Shown piece by piece: positions 1 to 8,900 of a DNA stretch of 64,000 bases. Every line of letters starts with the position of its first letter. The stretch's first letter is position 1. The notes beneath the pieces are model-generated. The model saw nothing but the letters and a program-made list of their open reading frames with translations. It did not search any database and was not told the origin of the DNA. The translations under genes were made by a program, and so were the position numbers. Origin of the DNA: an uncultured Dehalococcoidia bacterium (GTDB lineage Bacteria > Chloroflexota > Dehalococcoidia > Lucifugimonadales > Lucifugimonadaceae); contig OY282385.1 in NCBI GenBank assembly GCA_958295935.1, positions 434,001-498,000 of the forward strand. Direction: 5' to 3'.

Positions 1-28
1 CGCGCCCTCAACCCCGCCGCGACCAACC
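1..28. repeat. 28-bp direct repeat, left copy
   Basis: These 28 bases recur without mismatch at 621-648, directly after the stop codon of the small membrane-protein gene at 221-619. The two copies therefore bracket that gene plus its upstream region, with a period of 620 bp. The left copy begins at the window edge and may extend further left. The remaining upstream sequence to 220 shows no convincing gene. Confidence 0.85.
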
Positions 29-220
29 TCCCCGCCGACTCCGGAAGTCGCGCACGTACAACGACCCCCGCCTAGGAAGCAACGCCAAGGGGACACCCAT
101 GCGCGCCGCACACAACGCCGCGCTGGAAACAACCTTTACATACCCAACCCAATATGAGAACCTGCCAGACAGCGCAAAGCCCCGACCCACACCGCAAAAT
201 ACAAACCCGAGGCAAATGAT

Positions 221-619
221 ATGAACAATGTACTCAAGACGTTGTCCGCGCTATGCTGGCTGTGCACAATAAGCGGAACCTTCTTCTACTACTACTTCCC
301 ATTCAATCCTGACTTCGTACATAACATGTGGGATTACGTCATCGACCCCGTGATCATAGCCACTTTCATACTCATCGTCATCACCAACGTGCACATATCA
401 CTCAGCCTGCGCAACAGAGGCGAAACCGCGCAAGCCCTCCAACTCGATCTCTTCACAAGCGCCGCAGGATTCACCGCCGCACTCTACCTCCACAACTATG
501 TCCTCAAATTCGCCGATGCATTCGAACCCCTTCAAATCATGTGGGACTTCCTGCTCCCCGCCGCCGCCGTCATCATGACCGTAGCCGCCATCACCTACTG
601 GCGAAAGGCAACCCGCTGA
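221..619 (+). CDS. Small integral membrane protein, function unknown
   Basis: A 132-residue protein with four likely membrane helices (about residues 8-28, 40-58, 73-92 and 105-125), a short polar loop rich in N, R and E near residues 62-70, and a basic C-terminus (WRKATR). I do not recognise a family. The arrangement resembles small four-helix transport or scaffold proteins, but no catalytic motif is visible. It stands alone, in the same direction as the repeat-protein gene that follows 204 bp later, and is bracketed by a 28-bp direct repeat (1-28 and 621-648). The start ATG has only a weak ribosome-binding site. Confidence 0.6.
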   Translation: MNNVLKTLSALCWLCTISGTFFYYYFPFNPDFVHNMWDYVIDPVIIATFILIVITNVHISLSLRNRGETAQALQLDLFTSAAGFTAALYLHNYVLKFADAFEPLQIMWDFLLPAAAVIMTVAAITYWRKATR

Positions 620-620
620 C

Positions 621-648
621 CGCGCCCTCAACCCCGCCGCGACCAACC
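621..648. repeat. 28-bp direct repeat, right copy
   Basis: Exact copy of bases 1-28, starting two bases after the stop codon of the gene at 221-619. The flanks differ on both sides where they can be compared. It could be the footprint of a duplication or of an insertion that brought in the small membrane-protein gene. No transposase or integrase is visible nearby. Confidence 0.85.
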
Positions 649-823
649 GCCCCAGCACGCGCCCGCCTTCACCTACACTCCGCGGGCCCTGAACCCAAGC
701 CTCCCCGGACGCAGCGACCAGACACACCATGAATAACGTCCCGGCTTACTAGAGCCCAAGCGGCCCCGAACGGTCACCCCCGCAAACTGTGGTACTCTGG
801 CCCCCGGAGGAACCACCAAGAAA

Positions 824-1153
824 ATGCTAGATTCATCAACCTCAAACTCGATCAACAAATGGGCCACCGTTGACGTCGTAGCCGTAGGCTCCAACGCAAT
901 CGGACTCGTCGCAGCCGGCGGATGGAACGCAATTGGACTGGTAGCCATAAGCATCCTCAACGCAATGGGCCTCGTGGCATTCGGCCCCGCAAACGCCATG
1001 GGAATCATTGCCATCGGAGGAGCCAACGCTATGGGAATCGTCGCCATCGGAGGCGTCAACGCAGTCGGACTCGTTGCCATCGGAGGCCTGAACGCAACAG
1101 GACTGATCGCCTTCAGCTTCGGAACCAGCAGAAGCGCATTCAACCCAGCGTAA
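824..1153 (+). CDS. Short protein of tandem 11-residue Gly/Ala-rich repeats
   Basis: A 109-residue protein whose residues ~25-101 are seven consecutive 11-residue repeats of pattern N-A-x-G-(L/I)-(V/I)-A-(I/F/A)-G-G-x, with a polar Ser/Asn-rich head and a short tail. The repeat is also plain at DNA level. No signal peptide is evident. The regular small/hydrophobic spacing suggests a stacked beta solenoid or an amyloid-like or membrane-interacting fold; this is inference from composition only. The opposite strand is also open here, a by-product of the repetitive sequence. The gene stands alone between the small membrane protein and the convergent binding-protein gene at 1222. Function unknown. 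Confidence 0.6.
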   Translation: MLDSSTSNSINKWATVDVVAVGSNAIGLVAAGGWNAIGLVAISILNAMGLVAFGPANAMGIIAIGGANAMGIVAIGGVNAVGLVAIGGLNATGLIAFSFGTSRSAFNPA

Positions 1154-1221
1154 GACCCCAAAAGAAACACCCGCCTCCGCCCTGCCGCGGGTCTCGCCGC
1201 TAAAAACTCGACAGCTAGAAA

Positions 1222-2319
1222 TCAGCGCAACGGCGGCGCGTAGATCTGACCCCCCGCGCCCTTGGGACAGTCCGTACACCGAGCCCCTGGCCACAGCGCG
1301 TTGCGGCCACCCTCCCGCAGCAGCCCCACACCGCCGGAACCCAAACTGCGGTCATACAGCTCACCGTAGTTGCCGACAGACCGAATCACGTCCTGCGCAA
1401 CCGTTTGGCTAAGCCCCAACGTCTCCTGCCCGAAAGAACCCGCCAGACCAAACAGACGATCCACCTTGGTATCCCCCGTCACCGAGCTCGGAACACCGTC
1501 CGAAGTCACCCCATAGGCCTCCGCGTATATCAAAATGGACATCACCGTCTTAACAAGGTCGTACCATTGCTCGTCCCCATGCGGAACACCCGGAGCAAGA
1601 GGCTCCTCAGAAATGATGTCCGGCAACACCGCGTGCTCAGATTTGTCCGAGAAACCGCTGAGATACGCATACAGACCCGAATGGTCCGTAGTAAACGCAT
1701 CGCACTGCTCACGCCGGTAAGCGTCCACCGCAGCATCCGTCTTCTCAAAAGTCAACGCCTCGATCCCAAGATTGTTCAAATTAGAAAAATCCTGAAGATT
1801 CAACTCAGTCGTCGTACCCTGAGTCACGCACACTATCGCCCCTTCCAACTCCAACCCGCTGGAAATGCCCAAATCCTTTCGGATCAGAAAACCCTGACCG
1901 TCGTAGTACATCGGAAAAGTGAAATTGCCCCACTGCGCCTCACGAGAAGAGGAAACCGTCACCGTCCGAACCAGCATGTCCACCTCACCGGACTGAAGCG
2001 TCGCACCCATCTCCGTCGCCGCAATCGGACGAATCTCAGTAGCCGACGGATCCCCAAGAACAGCCGCCGCAACCGCACGACAAAGATCTATGTCAAAACC
2101 CGCATTGTCACCACCAGAGTCTATGAATCCAAAGCCGGGAATACCGTTGTTGCTAGCACAAACCACCCGACCGCGCTCGCGAACCTGCTCCAACCTGCTG
2201 ACATCGTCAGACGCGCTCTCCCCAGCCGGCGCAGACTCACCCTGACATCCCGCCAATACCACCGCCCAAAGCGCAAACGCCGCGCCAAGCAAGCCAACTA
2301 ACTTGAAACCTCTGCGCAT
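1222..2319 (-). CDS. Polar amino-acid ABC transporter substrate-binding lipoprotein (AapJ-like)
   Basis: A 365-residue protein of the family-3 periplasmic binding proteins (AapJ/BztA type for glutamate/general amino acids). The ATG at 2319 is preceded by AGGAGGG. Next come a hydrophobic signal and a lipobox ending LAGC, a low-complexity Ser/Ala/Glu linker, then the binding domain opening with a 'RGRVVCASNNGIPGFGF' segment and 'GFDIDLCRAVAAAVLG', typical of this family. The paired cysteines are conserved in AapJ-like proteins. Its usual permease/ATPase partners are not adjacent: the ABC ATPase at 2518 is divergent and of an exporter type. An in-frame extension to 2505 exists but lacks a signal sequence. 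Confidence 0.88.
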   Translation of the reverse strand: MRRGFKLVGLLGAAFALWAVVLAGCQGESAPAGESASDDVSRLEQVRERGRVVCASNNGIPGFGFIDSGGDNAGFDIDLCRAVAAAVLGDPSATEIRPIAATEMGATLQSGEVDMLVRTVTVSSSREAQWGNFTFPMYYDGQGFLIRKDLGISSGLELEGAIVCVTQGTTTELNLQDFSNLNNLGIEALTFEKTDAAVDAYRREQCDAFTTDHSGLYAYLSGFSDKSEHAVLPDIISEEPLAPGVPHGDEQWYDLVKTVMSILIYAEAYGVTSDGVPSSVTGDTKVDRLFGLAGSFGQETLGLSQTVAQDVIRSVGNYGELYDRSLGSGGVGLLREGGRNALWPGARCTDCPKGAGGQIYAPPLR

Positions 2320-2517
2320 CCGGCCCTCCTCGTTCCAAACCCCTATCTTACTTATAGGAATCGAGGAAGCAAGGCCCGGCGAACCTCGACCACAAGCCCG
2401 CCCACGGCCAAGAATGCACTTTGAAAAGTACGCAGGTGATATAAAGATTCCAGACTGCCCCGCGCAGGGCGCGCCCACACCTCGCGGCAAACTGCAAACA
2501 GGCACAGCGTGGAGTAC

Positions 2518-3426
2518 ATGAAAGATACCGTCCTGGAAATCAAGGGGCTGACCAAAAACTACGGCCCCAGAACCGTTGTCAACGACGTCTCATTCGACGT
2601 CAGACGCGGCGAAATCTTCGGCTTCCTCGGTCCCAACGGATCAGGAAAGACCACCACCATACGCATCTGCCTAGGAATAATACGACCAAACCAGGGCCGA
2701 GTAAAAATCCTCGGCGCCGAGCCTGAACGAAACGTCCTCAAGAGAGTTGGATACCTCCCCGAAGAACGAGGGCTCCCCAAAAAAGTACGCCTCATGGACG
2801 CCATGCGCTACCTCGGCCGACTCAAGGGACTAACCTTCGCCCAAGCCGAACAACGAGCCGACGAAGCCCTCAAACGCGTGAACCTGTACGAGAGCCGCAA
2901 CAAAAAGGTCGAAAACCTCTCAAAAGGCATGACCCAACTCGCACAGTTCACAGCCGCCACATTGCACGATCCCGAATTCATCGTCCTCGACGAACCCTTC
3001 GCAGGACTCGATCCCCTAAACGTAGATCTGATGAAAGAAATGCTCCTGGAGCGCCAACGCGCAGGCGCCGCCATCATGTTCAGCACACACGTCATGTCCG
3101 ACGTAGAAGAACTCTGCGAGCGCGTAGCCCTCATCTCAGACAGCCGCCTCATACTGTTCGGAAACCTCGCCCAAATCAAGCGGCGCCACGGAGCCAACTC
3201 CGTACAGGTACTCGCACAAGCCATACCGGACAGCCTCGCCAACCACAACAAGAAAACCCTCCGAAACGGAGTGGTCGAGTACGCCATACGGAACAGCGAT
3301 ACCCCGGAAACCATACTCAGGTCATACCTCGACGCCGGAATAGACGTTGAGCGCTTCCAACTCGCCCTGCCCTCGCTAAACGAGGTATTTGTCGAGGAGG
3401 TCTCCCGTGCCAGGGCTGCCCAATGA
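2518..3426 (+). CDS. ABC exporter ATP-binding protein (NatA-like)
   Basis: A 302-residue ABC ATPase with Walker A 'GPNGSGKTT', signature region 'LSKGMTQLAQF', Walker B 'FIVLDEPFAGLDP' and a switch histidine in 'MFSTHVMSD'. A C-terminal DUF4162-type domain of about 90 residues ends in a segment contacting the permease. This is the NatA/CcmA subfamily, driving ABC-2 permeases. The ATG at 2518 is preferred; a GTG lies nine bases upstream. The stop overlaps the start region of its permease partner (GTG 3407, strong GAGGAGG upstream). The permease is disrupted by an insert and frameshifts, so this ATPase may have no functional partner here. Its last 70 bases are duplicated at 5335. Confidence 0.93.
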   Translation: MKDTVLEIKGLTKNYGPRTVVNDVSFDVRRGEIFGFLGPNGSGKTTTIRICLGIIRPNQGRVKILGAEPERNVLKRVGYLPEERGLPKKVRLMDAMRYLGRLKGLTFAQAEQRADEALKRVNLYESRNKKVENLSKGMTQLAQFTAATLHDPEFIVLDEPFAGLDPLNVDLMKEMLLERQRAGAAIMFSTHVMSDVEELCERVALISDSRLILFGNLAQIKRRHGANSVQVLAQAIPDSLANHNKKTLRNGVVEYAIRNSDTPETILRSYLDAGIDVERFQLALPSLNEVFVEEVSRARAAQ

Positions 3427-3574
3427 AATGCGCGTCATATTCGCCGAAGAGTTCAGGCGCCAAATTAAGAACCTCGGACTCATTATCTTCACCGCAACCA
3501 TCCTCGTCGGCATGGTCGCAGCCATACCCCTCACCTCATTCGTCGTCAACCTCATCCAGAACGACGCAACAGAC
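3354..3574. repeat. ~220-bp direct repeat, copy 1 (ATPase 3' end + permease 5' end)
   Basis: This segment spans the last 24 codons of the ABC ATPase, the GAGGAGG ribosome-binding site and the first ~55 codons of the permease. It recurs at 5335-5557 at roughly 94-95 % identity by eye (a dozen substitutions and one inserted G at about 5527). The two copies flank a 1.76-kb insert carrying two unrelated genes. Because the copies differ by several percent, a simple recent tandem duplication is unlikely; the second copy may come from a related strain. Confidence 0.9.
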
Positions 3575-3718
3575 CCCAGCACAGGACCCAACACCGACCC
3601 CGCCGCCCGTTCACTCCCAAGTGGCGATGGACTTCCTCCAAGTCGCCCAGTATGGCTGCCGTCAGCGTCTGGCCGACTTGGACTGTACCAGCGATCGTGC
3701 CGCCTACTATTCCCATGA
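3407..3718 (+). pseudogene. 5' fragment of ABC-2 permease (NatB-like), cut off by insertion
   Basis: GTG 3407 (GAGGAGG upstream) begins a protein with 'EMRVIFAEEFRRQIKNLG', the cytosolic amphipathic start of NatB-type permeases, followed by the first membrane helix (about residues 28-48). Similarity to the second copy at 5389 stops near 3574. From there the frame runs through unrelated sequence to a stop at 3718. It is a truncated 5' piece left by the insertion, with no remaining transport domain. Confidence 0.8.
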
Positions 3719-3875
3719 GAGGTCGGCTAAGTGTGCAGGACCACTATAGGAAACGTGATTTCATGGTGACGTACCCTCCAATGTGTTGTATTCTTATAGC
3801 CAAACCATCGGCCAGTTTTTGGCCATTAAACCAGAGTGACGGGAAGGCTCGAAAGCCTTGCCGCGGAGATTGCAA

Positions 3876-4481
3876 ATGGAAACCAACGGAAGCCTAGAGC
3901 CTTATACGGAGACGGAGATCGCTCCTGCGTTAGAAACGTTTGGTACGCAGCTCGACTCTTACCTAGACTCTGTAGGGCTGCCCAAGGACCAGATCTTAGT
4001 CCCGTACGAGCGGCGGGGTCCCGTATTCCAGAATATGCGGACCGTTCTTGCCTCCCTGACAGACGACCAACGATTAGCGGCGGTCTACATTTCCAAGTTT
4101 GTAGCCGCGTGTGCTGTTGGTCTCTTTGACGCAGCGTTGAACTATCTTTGGAATGAGACTGTAAGGAATCTACGGGAGAAAGTAGCTCGATTCGACCTTT
4201 CGTATTTCTTCGACAGCGTAGTCAGCGATGGAGATCGGCGGTCGAAATTTCGAAGCGAAGCAGACTTGGAAAAACTCGATGATTGGGAACTGATACGTGG
4301 CTGCCATACTACCGGCATAATCACCCAGAACGGTTTTCGACATCTAGACTACGTTCGTAATATGAGAAACCACGCTAGCGCAGCTCATCCAAACCAGAAT
4401 GAAATCACTGGGCTGCAAATCGTTAGCTGGTTGGAAACGTGCATCATGGAGGTGCTAGCAAGGAACCTGCCGGACCGGTGA
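3876..4481 (+). CDS. HEPN-like protein (candidate RNase toxin), first gene of inserted cassette
   Basis: A 201-residue mostly helical protein. Residues 161-171 read RNMRNHASAAH, which satisfies the HEPN ribonuclease pattern R-x4-6-H twice (R161/H166 and R164/H171) and is followed by Pro, as in many RNA-cutting HEPN toxins. I recognise no named family beyond that. The ATG at 3876 has GGAG about nine bases upstream. The gene overlaps the next one by GTGA, indicating translational coupling. The pair lies between two copies of the ABC ATPase/permease junction, and its base composition looks lower in GC than the flanks, consistent with transfer. A toxin role is inferred from the motif and cassette context only. 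Confidence 0.6.
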   Translation: METNGSLEPYTETEIAPALETFGTQLDSYLDSVGLPKDQILVPYERRGPVFQNMRTVLASLTDDQRLAAVYISKFVAACAVGLFDAALNYLWNETVRNLREKVARFDLSYFFDSVVSDGDRRSKFRSEADLEKLDDWELIRGCHTTGIITQNGFRHLDYVRNMRNHASAAHPNQNEITGLQIVSWLETCIMEVLARNLPDR

Positions 4482-5302
4482 TCAAAATACGAAAGCTGTT
4501 GCACAGTCTTCGCACAGAGTGCCTCTCCGAGACAGACGTACCGCTTATCGAAGCGGCCTTACCTTCGTTGCCTGAGGACCTTTCTTGGTCCTTACTTCGG
4601 GCAATGTTTGGGATGTACACGGACACTGAGATCGACTCCCGGATCAGGGATAACATCAAGCTTGTAGCCAAGTCGGTCTGGGACGTTTCCCCAGTCGATG
4701 CACGCCGAGAAGCCGGTGTGAAACAGGCAACGCTTGCCGTAAACGGCGAGGCGGTCAGAGCAAACCTGGCCCGTGAGTTTATTGAGGTAGTCAAAGGTCT
4801 GGATTTCTTGACGGATTCAATACTCGCTACTGAGATCTCAACGGCCTTGGATAGCTTGGCAACGGCACACAATGGATGGGATAATTTTCATAATGAGCCA
4901 GCTCCAGCCAGACTTCTGCATCGCTTGATTCTTGGGAGTGGAGATGCTCCCAAAGCCGTTCGAGCGAAATACGTCAAGACGCTTACGATGTGTAGCATTG
5001 GCAATGGACATGGAGTCTCCTGGGCGGCAGAAAAGTACTACGCCGACCTGATGTCGCGGTTCTCTGACAGCCATATCTTCACGTTTATCAATCTTATCCG
5101 CGACCAAGAAGTCGCTTCGAGGTTACGGTTTCGGGACTGTGCAATAAAGTATCAATCATTATCTACTAAGCTTAATGAGCGGGCGGTAAGGGCGCGGCTG
5201 AAGGAGATGCTGACCTTCATTGTGGGATACGCCCAGGACCGTCTTCACGACATCCCCTCTGACGCCGGGTTTAACCAATTGCAGCGGACTCAACGAGCCT
5301 GA
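4478..5302 (+). CDS. Unknown all-helical protein coupled to the HEPN-like gene
   Basis: A 274-residue protein, predicted by eye to be almost entirely alpha-helical, with no signal peptide, membrane segment or recognised catalytic motif. The GTG at 4478 overlaps the stop of the HEPN-like gene (GTGA); an earlier GTG at 4439 is in frame. Segments such as 'NGWDNFHNEPAPARLLHRLILG' and 'GHGVSWAAEKYYADLM' look like a folded conserved domain. As second gene of a two-gene mobile cassette it could be the antitoxin, sensor or effector partner of the HEPN-like protein. It could equally be unrelated cargo; I cannot assign a family. Confidence 0.55.
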   Translation: MIKIRKLLHSLRTECLSETDVPLIEAALPSLPEDLSWSLLRAMFGMYTDTEIDSRIRDNIKLVAKSVWDVSPVDARREAGVKQATLAVNGEAVRANLAREFIEVVKGLDFLTDSILATEISTALDSLATAHNGWDNFHNEPAPARLLHRLILGSGDAPKAVRAKYVKTLTMCSIGNGHGVSWAAEKYYADLMSRFSDSHIFTFINLIRDQEVASRLRFRDCAIKYQSLSTKLNERAVRARLKEMLTFIVGYAQDRLHDIPSDAGFNQLQRTQRA

Positions 5303-5334
5303 TCGCCCGTGTCACCAACGAGGATACAGTATAC

Positions 5335-5557
5335 TCTTCCAACTCGCCCTACCCTCGCTGAACGACGTATTTGTCGAGGAGGTGTCCCGTGCCAGGGCTG
5401 CCCAATGAAATGCGCGTCATATTTACCGAAGAGTTCAGGCGCCAAATTAAGAACCTCGGACTCATTATCTTCACCGCAACCATCCTCGTCGGAATGGTCG
5501 CAGCCATACCCATCACCTCATTCGTCGGTCAACCTCATCCAGAGCGACGCAACCGAC
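5335..5557. repeat. ~220-bp direct repeat, copy 2
   Basis: Second copy of the ATPase/permease junction (see 3354-3574). It starts abruptly after unrelated sequence and again contains the ATPase C-terminal codons up to the TGA, the GAGGAGG site and the permease start (GTG 5389). One extra G at about 5527 relative to copy 1 throws the permease out of frame. Confidence 0.9.
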
Positions 5558-6653
5558 GCCGACCCTGCCGCGCCGCAAAGAATCGGCTACGTGGACCCGC
5601 AAAACCACCTGCCGGAAACCGAAACCCCGATCACGCCCCAAAGGTACCAAGACGCCGACAGCGGATCGAAGCCGTCCGCAACGGAGACATAGACACCCTC
5701 TTCGTACTCTCCGAAGACTACCTACAGTCCGGAAAAGTCGAGGAGTACCGAACCGCGCGCAACCAAAGCGGAAGATTCTCAGGCAACTGGGCCGCACAAT
5801 CCGCATTCAGAGACTTCCTGCGAGTGAAACTGATCGCAGGACAGATCGATAACCGCACCCTCGAACGAGTCATCGAACCCGGGCGCTACCAAACCTACGA
5901 CGTGCCGCAACAGGGAACCATTGCCCCAACCGTCCCCGTCGCACAGGAAATAGGCGAACTCCTCGTACCCACACTCTTCGGACTACTGCTCATGATCGCA
6001 GCCCTCACCGGCGCAGGATCGATACTCAGAAGCGTCTCCGAAGAAAAGAGACCCGCATGATAGAAATGCTCGTCACCTCCGCCTCCCCCTTATCCATCAT
6101 GACCGGAAAACTGCTCGCCGCAGCCGCCGCAGGACTCATCCACACCGCAATATGGATCACCGCAGGCGCATTCACACTCCCCGCCGTCTTCGACCGAATA
6201 CCTAGCGGAGGCGAACTCACAATCTCAACCGAACTACTCGTCATAGTCTCACTAAGCTTCGTACTCGGATACCTCCTGTTCTCCACTCTGTCCTGCTGAT
6301 AGGAACCATAGTGTCCTCCGCAGCAGAGGGACAACGACAGACAGGACTCCTCAGCATGCTGGCCGGACTGCCAATATGGCTGACTGGCCTCATCATCAAC
6401 CAGCCGGACGGAACAATCGCACAGATACTCACCCTCTTCCATTTACCGCTCCCACGATGATCATGATAAGACTCGCGGCGGAAGCGAAATGACCGCAGCA
6501 GAAATCGCATACCCCATGATCCTGCTCGCATCGACCAACTTGCTAATGCTCTGGATCGCCGCACGACTCTTTCGAGCCAACATCCTGCTCTCAGGCCAGC
6601 GAGTCACCCCGGGCAACGTATGGGACGCAATACGCATGCCGACTAGGGCCTGA
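5389..6653 (+). pseudogene. ABC-2 permease (NatB-like), multiply frameshifted
   Basis: Pieces in shifting frames join into one NatB-type permease: N-terminal helix (from GTG 5389), an extracytoplasmic loop 'RNGDIDTLFVLSEDYLQSG', a membrane stretch 'LLVPTLFGLLLMIAALTG', the hallmark 'SEEK-ET-RMIEMLVTSASPLSIMTGKLL', further helices, and a C-terminal 'ILLSGQRVTPGNVWDAIR' ending at 6653. Breaks occur near 5527, 5680, 6043, 6294 and 6445, each fitting a one-base gain or loss. In this state no full product is made. The sequence could be a decaying gene following the insertion, or assembly indel errors, since neighbouring genes to 13 kb show the same kind of defect. Confidence 0.8.
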
Positions 6654-6773
6654 CCCGACCTAGGGCAAACCTCAAAGGATCCCCTGACGGCTCACAGTAG
6701 CGCACGCCCCTAACCCCGAACCCGACCCAGGGCAAACCCCCAAAAGCCCGCCTGGAGGCTCACAGCAGCGCAC
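6654..6773. repeat. Degenerate tandem repeat, ~67-bp unit, two copies
   Basis: Two adjacent copies start at 6654 and 6721, each opening with CCCGACC(C/T)AGGGCAAACC and containing GGCTCACAG(C/T)AGCGCAC about 40 bases later. They lie between the broken permease and the dehydrogenase remnant. No hairpin or gene function is evident. Confidence 0.7.
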
Positions 6774-6790
6774 CGCAAAGAACTCCCGTA

Positions 6791-6997
6791 GAGGATAAAG
6801 TAGAGGTCGTCGCAATCCCCATCCTGAACGAGTGGCCGGAATACTTGTACGCCGACCTGCGAACCATCCGAAACGACATGTCCATGCCACTGATCGTCGA
6901 TGCCAGGAACATGCTAGACACCGAGGCGGTTAGAGCGCTCGGATTCGAGTACTACGGCATCGCAAGACCACAAACCCCTGCGCTAGGTACCGGGTGA
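6791..6997 (+). pseudogene. C-terminal remnant of UDP-glucose/GDP-mannose-type dehydrogenase
   Basis: About 68 codons without a start encode 'LNEWPEYLYADLRTIRNDM' and 'LIVDARNMLDTEAVRALGF' and end 'YYGIAR' plus a short tail. This matches the end of the C-terminal domain of the UDP-glucose 6-dehydrogenase / UDPG-MGDP dehydrogenase family, where W-P-E-(F/Y) and D-x-R-N are conserved. The catalytic and NAD-binding parts (over 300 residues) are missing. The fragment ends three bases before the dehydratase start at 7001. It is too short to function and is most likely a deletion relic. Confidence 0.75.
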
Positions 6998-7000
6998 CAG

Positions 7001-8773
7001 ATGAACGGAAACCGCGAGAAGAACGGGAACGCCCTCAGAAGCGCCGAATGGTTCGGCAGCAGAGACCTCGAAGGCTTCCTGCACCGCTCCGGCCTGAAGG
7101 CCCAGGGATGGCCGGAAGAAACCTTCGCTGGAAAGCCCGTGGTTGGCATCGCCAACTCCTGGAGCGAGGCTACACACTGCAACGCCACCTAAGGGAACTC
7201 GCAGCACACGTCAAGAGAGGCGTCCTGGCAGCCGGCGGTTTCCCCCTCGAATTCCCGACCATCTCACTAGGCGAATTCTTCCTCTCCCCAACCTCCATGT
7301 ACTGCCGAAACCTCATGTCAATGGACGTAGAGGAGATGATCCGGGGGCTGCCCATAGACAGCGTCGTACTCCTCTCAGGATGCGACAAGACCACACCGGC
7401 AATGCTCATGGGCGCAGCCTCTGCGATCTGCCAGCCATAATGCTGACCGGCGGACCCCAACTCAAAGGCAACTGGAGAGGACAGGAACTGGGATCCTGCA
7501 CCGACTGCCGAAGGTACTGGTCGGAACTGCGAGCCGGTACCATCACACAGGCCGAGTACGACTCCATGGAAGAGGCCATCTACAGATCCCCAGGCCACTG
7601 CATGGTGATGGGAACCGCCTCCACCATGGCCGGAATCGCCGAAACCTTGGGCATGACACTGCCGGGAGGCGCGGCCATACCGGCGCAGACGCTCGACGTA
7701 GCGCTCTCGCAGAGGCCACCGGAAAAAGGGCCGTGGAACTCATCGAGGAAGGCGCAAGACCCTCCACGCATCATGACACAAGCCGCCTTCTCCAACGCCA
7801 TACGATTCCTCGCAGCCGCCGGAGGAGCCACCAACGCCATCGTTCACCTCGCAGCCATCGCAGGAAGGATCGGAATAGACCTACCCCTCGAACGGTTCGA
7901 CCATCTGTCCAGGCAAACCCCCACCATCGTCAATCTCAAACCGGCGGCAAGTACCTCATGGAAGACCTCTACTACGCTGGAGGCGTTGGAGCAGTGCTGA
8001 ACCGACTGGCCGATTTGCTCGATCTCGACTGCACCACAGTGTCCGGAGCTACGCTCGGCGAAAACGTCAGCCGGGCCCAATGCTTCAACGACGACGTGAT
8101 CAGGACCATGGAAGACCCGCTGTCCCCGGAAGGCGGCATAGCAGCCCTGTACGGCTCCCTGGCCCCCGACGGCGCGGTCATCAAGCACGTGGCGGCATCG
8201 CCGGAACTGCAACAACACCGAGGCCGAGCCGTGGTATTCCAGGATTACGCCGACCTGAAAGCGCGCATAGACGACCCCGATCTGGACGTGGAACCGGACG
8301 ACGTGCTCGTGATGCGAAACGCAGGACCCATCGGCGGGCCCGGAATGCCGGAGTGGGGATTCCTGCCGCTGCCCCGAAAACTGCTAGAAAAGGGCGTGAG
8401 GGACATGGTGAGGATCAGCGACGCACGAATGAGCGGCACCGCATTCGGTACCATCGTCCTGCACGTCTCCCCCGAATCCGCGGCCGGCGGGCCGCTGGCG
8501 CTCGTGCAAAGCGGAGACCCGATCCACCTGGACGTACCCGCACGGCAACTCGACCTACTGGTCGACGACTCAGAAATGGCGCGCCGGCGGACGGAATGGG
8601 AGAGCCGCCCAGGGGTTGCACACGATGAGTTCGAACGAGGGTACGGCAGGATGTACTCGGAACACGTCATGCAGGCCCAACACGGCTGCGACTTCGACTT
8701 CCTCCAAGGACGAACCCCCGTAAAAACCCGCGTTATGACAGGCCCGACTCCACAAAAACGCAGGCCTGACTAG
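7001..8773 (+). pseudogene. IlvD/Edd-family dehydratase, frameshifted
   Basis: Consecutive pieces reconstruct one [Fe-S] sugar-acid/dihydroxy-acid dehydratase. The start 'LRSAEWFGSRDLEGFLHRS' (ATG 7001) is typical of sugar-acid members. Then come the cluster-ligand motif 'LLSGCDKTTPAMLMGA', 'GSCTDCRRYW', 'ASTMAGIAETLGMTLPG', 'NAIVHLAAIAGRIGIDLPL', and the C-terminal swivel domain 'RNAGPIGGPGMPEWGFLPLP' with 'MSGTAFGTIVLH'. Frame changes occur near 7190, 7425, 7710, 7767 and 7945. The longest intact part runs from about 7950 to the stop at 8773. Family members dehydrate aldonates such as arabonate or galactonate, which fits the sugar-acid enzymes nearby. It is either a pseudogene or a single gene damaged by sequence indels. 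Confidence 0.85.
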
Positions 8774-8900
8774 AAGGTAGCCGCCGCAAGCGTTTCACCC
8801 CGTCGCATCGCCGGAATCCAACTGGAATCAGGGTGACAACGGCCCCACAAGACCGCGTACGGCTCGCTAGACCTCTCCACCGCGCCTTGCGCAGAGCCGA

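Noticed and set aside
842-1294. Minus-strand open frames across the 11-residue-repeat gene
   Set aside because: They are products of the repetitive DNA being open in several frames; the plus strand gives the ordered hydrophobic pattern.
1405-2301. 298-codon open frame antisense to the amino-acid-binding lipoprotein
   Set aside because: Arg/Thr-rich random-looking product; the minus strand encodes an obvious binding protein with lipobox.
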